From UBA7374 sp049890275 (GTDB taxonomy: Bacteria; Verrucomicrobiota; Verrucomicrobiia; Opitutales; Coraliomargaritaceae): 64,000 nucleotides of DNA. Where the stretch lies: the NCBI GenBank assembly GCA_049890275.1, contig JBMHBT010000017.1:1-64000 (forward strand), written 5' to 3'. The stretch's first letter is position 1, and the number at the start of each line of letters is the position of its first letter. Position numbers and translations under genes: made by a program. This document shows positions 61,976 through 64,000 of the stretch, piece after piece. Under the pieces are notes generated by a model. It was given only the letters and a program-made list of their open reading frames with translations. It did not search any database and was not told where the DNA came from.

Positions 61976-63385
61976 ATGGACTTTCCCAAAAAGGCTTCAC
62001 GTCGCTCTTTTCTCACTCAGGCCAGTTGGATGGGTGCCGCTTCAGTCATCACGAATCCTCTGGATGCTTCAGCCGGAAAAACGAAGTCCACTCGTCCCGC
62101 GACTAGAGCCAAAAACCTCATCTTCCTCGTCGCCGATGGCATGGGCACAGGCACGCTCTCGCTGACCAATCACTGGAGCTTGCGTCACCAAAATCGACCG
62201 ACTCATTGGATGGATCTATATAACCAGCCCGGCTGGGTAAATTCACTACAAGACACAGCATCCGCCAGTTCCTCAGTTACAGACTCTGCTGCAGCGGCAA
62301 GCGCGTGGGGGAGTGGGCAACGGGTCAACAACCGATCGATCAATTACTCAACCGGCGGCAAGGCACTCGAACCCATCTTTGTTACCGCTAAAAAAGCAGG
62401 TAAAGCCACCGGACTCGTTTCCACCTGCCGCATCACTCATGCAACCCCAGCTGCCTTTGTTGCCAACATGGAAAACCGTGACGAAGAGGATGCAATCGCC
62501 GAACAGTATTTACAGAGAGAAATGGACGTTTACCTGGGTGGCGGATTGCGCCATTTCCAGTCGAAGAAGCGTGACCTCTTGCCCGCATTTATTCAGAAAG
62601 GCTATGACGTCTGTCGCAATGTACCGGATCTTATTAATACCGACGAGAGGCGCAGTCGGCTTATTGGGTTATTTTCAGATGGCCACCTACCTTATGCCAT
62701 CGACCGCGCAAACGATCCTTCATTATGGGATATCCCTAGCCTTGAACAGATGTTTCAGTCATCTCTTGATACACTTAGTGATCGTCCGGAAGGTTTTGTA
62801 TTACAAGTTGAAGCGGGCAGGGTAGATCATGCCGGGCACGTCAACGATCCGGCAACAATCCTGCAAGAGCAACTGGAGTTTGACCGCTGCATTCCGATTG
62901 CAGTTGATTTCCAAGAACGAAACCCGGACACTCTTGTTATCGTAACAACCGACCATGGAACCGGCGGTTGTCAATTCAACGGGCTAGGAGATGGTTATAA
63001 TGGGAGCGACGCTGCGCTTGACCGCATCAACCGATTTACCGGTAGTTTTGAGTCTCTGGAAAAAGTTTTTCGCAAGAATGGGAATTTTGACCGAAGACTC
63101 TTTCAGCAAGTGACAGGTATTGAAGCCAATGAGGAGCAAGTGGACAAGATTCAGGCAGACATAGAGAGGGGCCAGAAATACCTAACCAGCACTCTGGCTG
63201 ATCTCTTTACGACCGAACTGATGAAAACATGTGGAGTCGGCTGGACCTCACACCAACATACAGCAGAACACGTCGAGTTTCTTGCCCGTGGCCCAGGCGC
63301 GGATGCCATTCCACGGCGCTTCGACAACAACCAGTTACATGGCTGTATGATTGCCGCGCTCGGACTCGATCACGCTCGACAGTAG
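61976..63385 (+). CDS. Tat-exported alkaline phosphatase
   Basis: A 469-residue phosphatase of the PhoA-type superfamily. The N-terminus has a twin-arginine signal (KASRRSFLTQASW). The metal site starts with LVADGMGTGT (Asp54), and the nucleophile is Ser104 in SVTDSAAAASAW. Further ligands lie in EAGRVDHAGHVND, TTDHGTGG and GWTSHQHTAEHVE. It releases phosphate from esters in the periplasm. The upstream spacer of 63 bases shows no recognisable PHO-box. It converges on the reductase gene through TAGGCCTA. Confidence 0.92.
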   Translation: MDFPKKASRRSFLTQASWMGAASVITNPLDASAGKTKSTRPATRAKNLIFLVADGMGTGTLSLTNHWSLRHQNRPTHWMDLYNQPGWVNSLQDTASASSSVTDSAAAASAWGSGQRVNNRSINYSTGGKALEPIFVTAKKAGKATGLVSTCRITHATPAAFVANMENRDEEDAIAEQYLQREMDVYLGGGLRHFQSKKRDLLPAFIQKGYDVCRNVPDLINTDERRSRLIGLFSDGHLPYAIDRANDPSLWDIPSLEQMFQSSLDTLSDRPEGFVLQVEAGRVDHAGHVNDPATILQEQLEFDRCIPIAVDFQERNPDTLVIVTTDHGTGGCQFNGLGDGYNGSDAALDRINRFTGSFESLEKVFRKNGNFDRRLFQQVTGIEANEEQVDKIQADIERGQKYLTSTLADLFTTELMKTCGVGWTSHQHTAEHVEFLARGPGADAIPRRFDNNQLHGCMIAALGLDHARQ

Positions 63386-63387
63386 GC

Positions 63388-64000
63388 CTAATAGACGTCC
63401 CGAAGGTAGCGCTTATCGGACTTCAACTTTTTGATATAGGCGCTTGCAGCATCCTCGTCGAGTCCACCTTGCTCAGCAACAATCTCATGTAAGGCACGAT
63501 CCACGTCGTGAGCCATGCGGCTGGCATCTCCGCATACGTAAAAATACGCACCGTCCTCCAGCCACTTATAGAGATCTGCAGCATTTTCCTTCATACGATC
63601 CTGAACGTAGACTTTCTCCGCTTGGTCGCGCGAAAAAGCTAAGTCTAATCGGGTCAGCAGGCCGTCCTTCAGGTAGCCCTGCCACTCCGTCTGATAAAGA
63701 AAATCAGTCAGATAATGTTGATCGCCAAAGATCAGCCAATTCTTCCCTTTAGCCTCGATTGCCGCACGTTCTTCGACAAACGCACGGAAGGGTGCGATTC
63801 CGGTACCCGGACCCACCATGATCATAGGAACATCCGGGTTTGCTGGCGGTTTAAAATGCTTATTCGCTGTGACAAAAACGTCTGCCTTGCCTCCTTCTTC
63901 AATGAGATCAGCTAAATAGCTGGAGCAAACTCCTTTGCGCGAACGACCATGGCTTTCATAACGAACCACACCGACTGTTAAGTGAACTTCATCCTCGTGC
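63388..64000 (-). CDS. cysJ: sulfite reductase (NADPH) flavoprotein-type reductase, C-terminal part
   Basis: Only the C-terminal 204 or so residues are in the window. The frame is open to the right edge and continues beyond it. The visible part is the FAD/NADP-binding half of a diflavin reductase: HLTVGVVRYESHGRSRKGVC, MIMVGPGTGIAPFRAFVEER, WLIFGDQHYLTDFLYQTEW, YFYVCGDASRMAHDVDRAL and the C-terminal KRYLRDVY with its aromatic end residue. This is most like CysJ, which passes NADPH electrons to the sulfite reductase hemoprotein. Nitrate reductase or P450 reductase relatives are less likely. The N-terminal flavodoxin domain is not seen. Confidence 0.88.
   Translation of the reverse strand, partial: HEDEVHLTVGVVRYESHGRSRKGVCSSYLADLIEEGGKADVFVTANKHFKPPANPDVPMIMVGPGTGIAPFRAFVEERAAIEAKGKNWLIFGDQHYLTDFLYQTEWQGYLKDGLLTRLDLAFSRDQAEKVYVQDRMKENAADLYKWLEDGAYFYVCGDASRMAHDVDRALHEIVAEQGGLDEDAASAYIKKLKSDKRYLRDVY

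Overview
The window is about 64 kb of chromosome with roughly balanced base composition. It most likely comes from a marine-type Verrucomicrobiota bacterium, probably of class Opitutae. This placement is an inference from gene content: a PEP-CTERM surface protein, a PQQ dehydrogenase/diheme cytochrome fusion, MotA/ExbB plus VWA-domain gene sets, Gram-negative envelope genes (Mpl, ExbB/ExbD, lipoproteins) and weak Shine-Dalgarno signals. There are no insertion sequences, CRISPR arrays, tRNAs or phage genes. The only RNA gene I can support is tmRNA (ssrA) at the left edge.

Layout: 1-780 holds ssrA and a non-coding stretch with a strong hairpin. 781-6.8 kb holds DAHP synthase, YgfZ, an HU-type protein, LeuC/LeuD and an ExbB/ExbD pair. 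7.0-16.0 kb, on the minus strand, is an accessory envelope region: a PEP-CTERM protein, a 1547-residue secreted multidomain protein with a gingipain-like domain, and a three-gene unit of one MotA/ExbB-like channel protein plus two VWA proteins with ExbD-like membrane anchors. 16.0-24.0 kb holds a glycine-zipper lipoprotein, RlmN, enolase, a YfgM-like protein, PurU and CarB. 24.2-27.0 kb is a compact operon of three unrecognised envelope or secreted proteins. 27.0-33.8 kb holds the giant PQQ/cytochrome c protein and an SLC13 permease. 33.8-41.4 kb is a complete cytochrome c oxidase locus: CtaG, subunits IV, III, I and II, a DUF420 protein, and heme O and heme A synthases. 41.5-46.5 kb holds an FAD oxidoreductase, a low-molecular-weight tyrosine phosphatase, PurD and Mpl. 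46.8-50.7 kb holds an esterase and a two-gene sugar-nucleotide cassette. 50.7-55.5 kb is a peptide ABC importer translationally coupled to glutamate dehydrogenase. 55.5-60.3 kb holds an ECF sigma factor and a zinc-finger anti-sigma protein next to a membrane-lipid-modification cluster: cyclopropane synthase-like methyltransferase, COG2907 flavoprotein, DUF1365 and a divergent SnoaL-like lipoprotein. 60.3-64.0 kb holds an IMPase-family phosphatase, an exported MsrB, a Tat-exported alkaline phosphatase and the C-terminal part of a CysJ-like reductase cut by the window edge.

The most interesting candidate is the MotA/ExbB plus double-VWA unit at 13.0-15.9 kb. Both VWA proteins start with nearly the same short membrane segment, with an aspartate placed like the proton-carrying Asp of ExbD/MotB. 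This suggests an undescribed ion-driven envelope machine whose central dimer carries VWA domains. Second is the ECF-sigma/lipid cluster, which resembles singlet-oxygen-response regulons of proteobacteria and has a palindrome array in its divergent promoter. At the DNA level, three convergent gene pairs end at palindromic stop-codon junctions (CTAG, CTAG, TAGGCCTA) with no terminator between them.
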